A stretch of DNA of 7,664 bases from Chloroflexota bacterium (GTDB lineage: Bacteria; Chloroflexota; Limnocylindria; QHBO01), in the NCBI GenBank assembly GCA_013694645.1, contig JACDBZ010000286.1, positions 1 to 7,664 of the forward strand. The letters run 5' to 3'. Each line of letters starts with the position of its first letter. The stretch's first letter is position 1. This document shows positions 7,505 through 7,664 of the stretch, in pieces. The notes beneath the pieces were generated by a model. The model was not told the DNA's origin and made no database searches. It saw only the letters and a program-made list of their open reading frames with translations. Both the position numbers and the translations under genes were made by a program.

Positions 7505-7535
7505 GAACCCCTCCGTCGTCAGGACGAAGGGGTTC
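7505..7535 (-). terminator. T-box terminator (or sequestering) hairpin
   Basis: A 13-bp stem GAACCCCTTCGTC/GACGGAGGGGTTC with one G-U pair and a 5-nt CTGAC loop. Its 5' arm overlaps the 3' arm of the T-box antiterminator. It is not followed by a run of Ts (the next bases are GTCGTGTCC), so intrinsic termination is not certain. Translational control is the alternative, as described for some T-boxes in GC-rich bacteria. However, the GNAT ribosome binding site (GGAG, 7495-7492) lies outside the stem, so it would not be directly masked. Confidence 0.7.
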
Positions 7536-7557
7536 ACATCTTCGCGGTACCACCTGA
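7505..7557 (-). promoter_or_regulatory. T-box antiterminator/terminator platform without visible Stem I
   Basis: The minus strand carries the core T-box sequence AGGTGGTACCGCG (7555-7543). It folds as a canonical antiterminator. Helix A1 pairs TCAGG (7557-7553) with CCTGA (7523-7519). The 7-nt bulge TGGTACC (7552-7546) contains TGGT, complementary to an uncharged tRNA ACCA end. Helix A2 pairs GCGAAG (7545-7540) with CTTCGT (7529-7524). The 3' arms of A1 and A2 are also the 5' arm of the competing hairpin at 7505-7535, so the two folds exclude each other, as in known T-boxes. In known T-boxes, uncharged tRNA stabilises the antiterminator and turns on aminoacyl-tRNA synthetase or amino-acid genes. 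The downstream GNAT-ORF-leuS operon fits that role, with leuS as the likely target. What is odd is the absence of Stem I and any specifier codon: only 15 bases separate the platform from a tRNA-Ala gene. Confidence 0.88.
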
Positions 7558-7572
7558 GCTTGACCGATGAAG

Positions 7573-7648
7573 TGGTGGAGCTAGGGGGACTCGAACCCCC
7601 GACCCCCTGCATGCCATGCAGGTGCTCTCCCAACTGAGCTACAGCCCC
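7573..7648 (-). tRNA. tRNA-Ala (anticodon GGC), CCA encoded
   Basis: This is a 76-nt cloverleaf read on the minus strand. The 7-bp acceptor stem GGGGCTG/TAGCTCC carries the G3-U70 wobble that is the alanine identity element. It is followed by a 4-bp D stem (GCTC/GAGC), a 5-bp anticodon stem (CCTGC/GCAGG) with loop ATGGCAT, a 5-nt variable loop, and a 5-bp T stem (GGGGG/CCCCC) with a TTCGAGT loop. The anticodon GGC (7615-7613) reads GCC and GCU alanine codons. The discriminator is A73 (7576) and the 3' CCA is encoded at 7575-7573. Only 16 bases are visible upstream, so its promoter lies outside the window. Its 3' end is 15 bases from a T-box module, which is discussed under findings. Confidence 0.97.
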
Positions 7649-7664
7649 ACGTGTTTCGTGTCGG

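Noticed and set aside
7295..7633. Minus-strand open frame crossing the tRNA and T-box
   Set aside because: Its first part is translation of the tRNA and T-box RNA elements and the rest is off-frame GNAT sequence.

Overview
The window is GC-rich, gene-dense bacterial DNA, and every supported gene lies on the minus strand, so transcription runs from right (7664) to left (1). The gene content is core housekeeping plus competence: leucyl-tRNA synthetase, ComEA/ComEC, and the start of the DNA polymerase III delta subunit. High GC, GTG starts, a CCA-encoding tRNA, a T-box element and this style of LeuRS suggest a Chloroflexota-like bacterium, perhaps a thermomicrobial lineage. That placement is inference, because no search could be run.

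Read in the direction of transcription, the first block is a tRNA-Ala(GGC) gene (7573-7648). Fifteen bases later comes a well-formed T-box antiterminator/terminator module (7505-7557), then a tightly packed trio: a GNAT acetyltransferase (6931-7482), an unrecognised 90-residue ORF (6657-6929) and leuS (4171-6660). The junctions are a 1-base gap and an ATGA stop/start overlap, so the three are probably one transcript controlled by the T-box. The T-box platform has no room for the usual Stem I specifier domain; a complete tRNA gene sits where that domain should be. This is the most unusual feature of the window.

A 231-base gap (3940-4170) with two strong hairpins separates leuS from the second block. 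That block is comEA (3289-3939), comEC (start 3286, probably ending near 813 or 790), an HD-domain protein (246-803) and the 5' part of holA (1-249, running off the left edge). ComEA and ComEC are the DNA receptor and inner-membrane DNA channel of natural transformation, and holA is their frequent downstream neighbour. Here an HD-domain gene sits between comEC and holA and overlaps holA by GTGA. The comEC frame as given has no stop at the expected end and runs 385 bases out of frame through the HD gene. A one-base error in a run of six Gs, or a real frameshift, is the simplest explanation.

No convincing plus-strand gene, insertion sequence, prophage gene or CRISPR array was seen.
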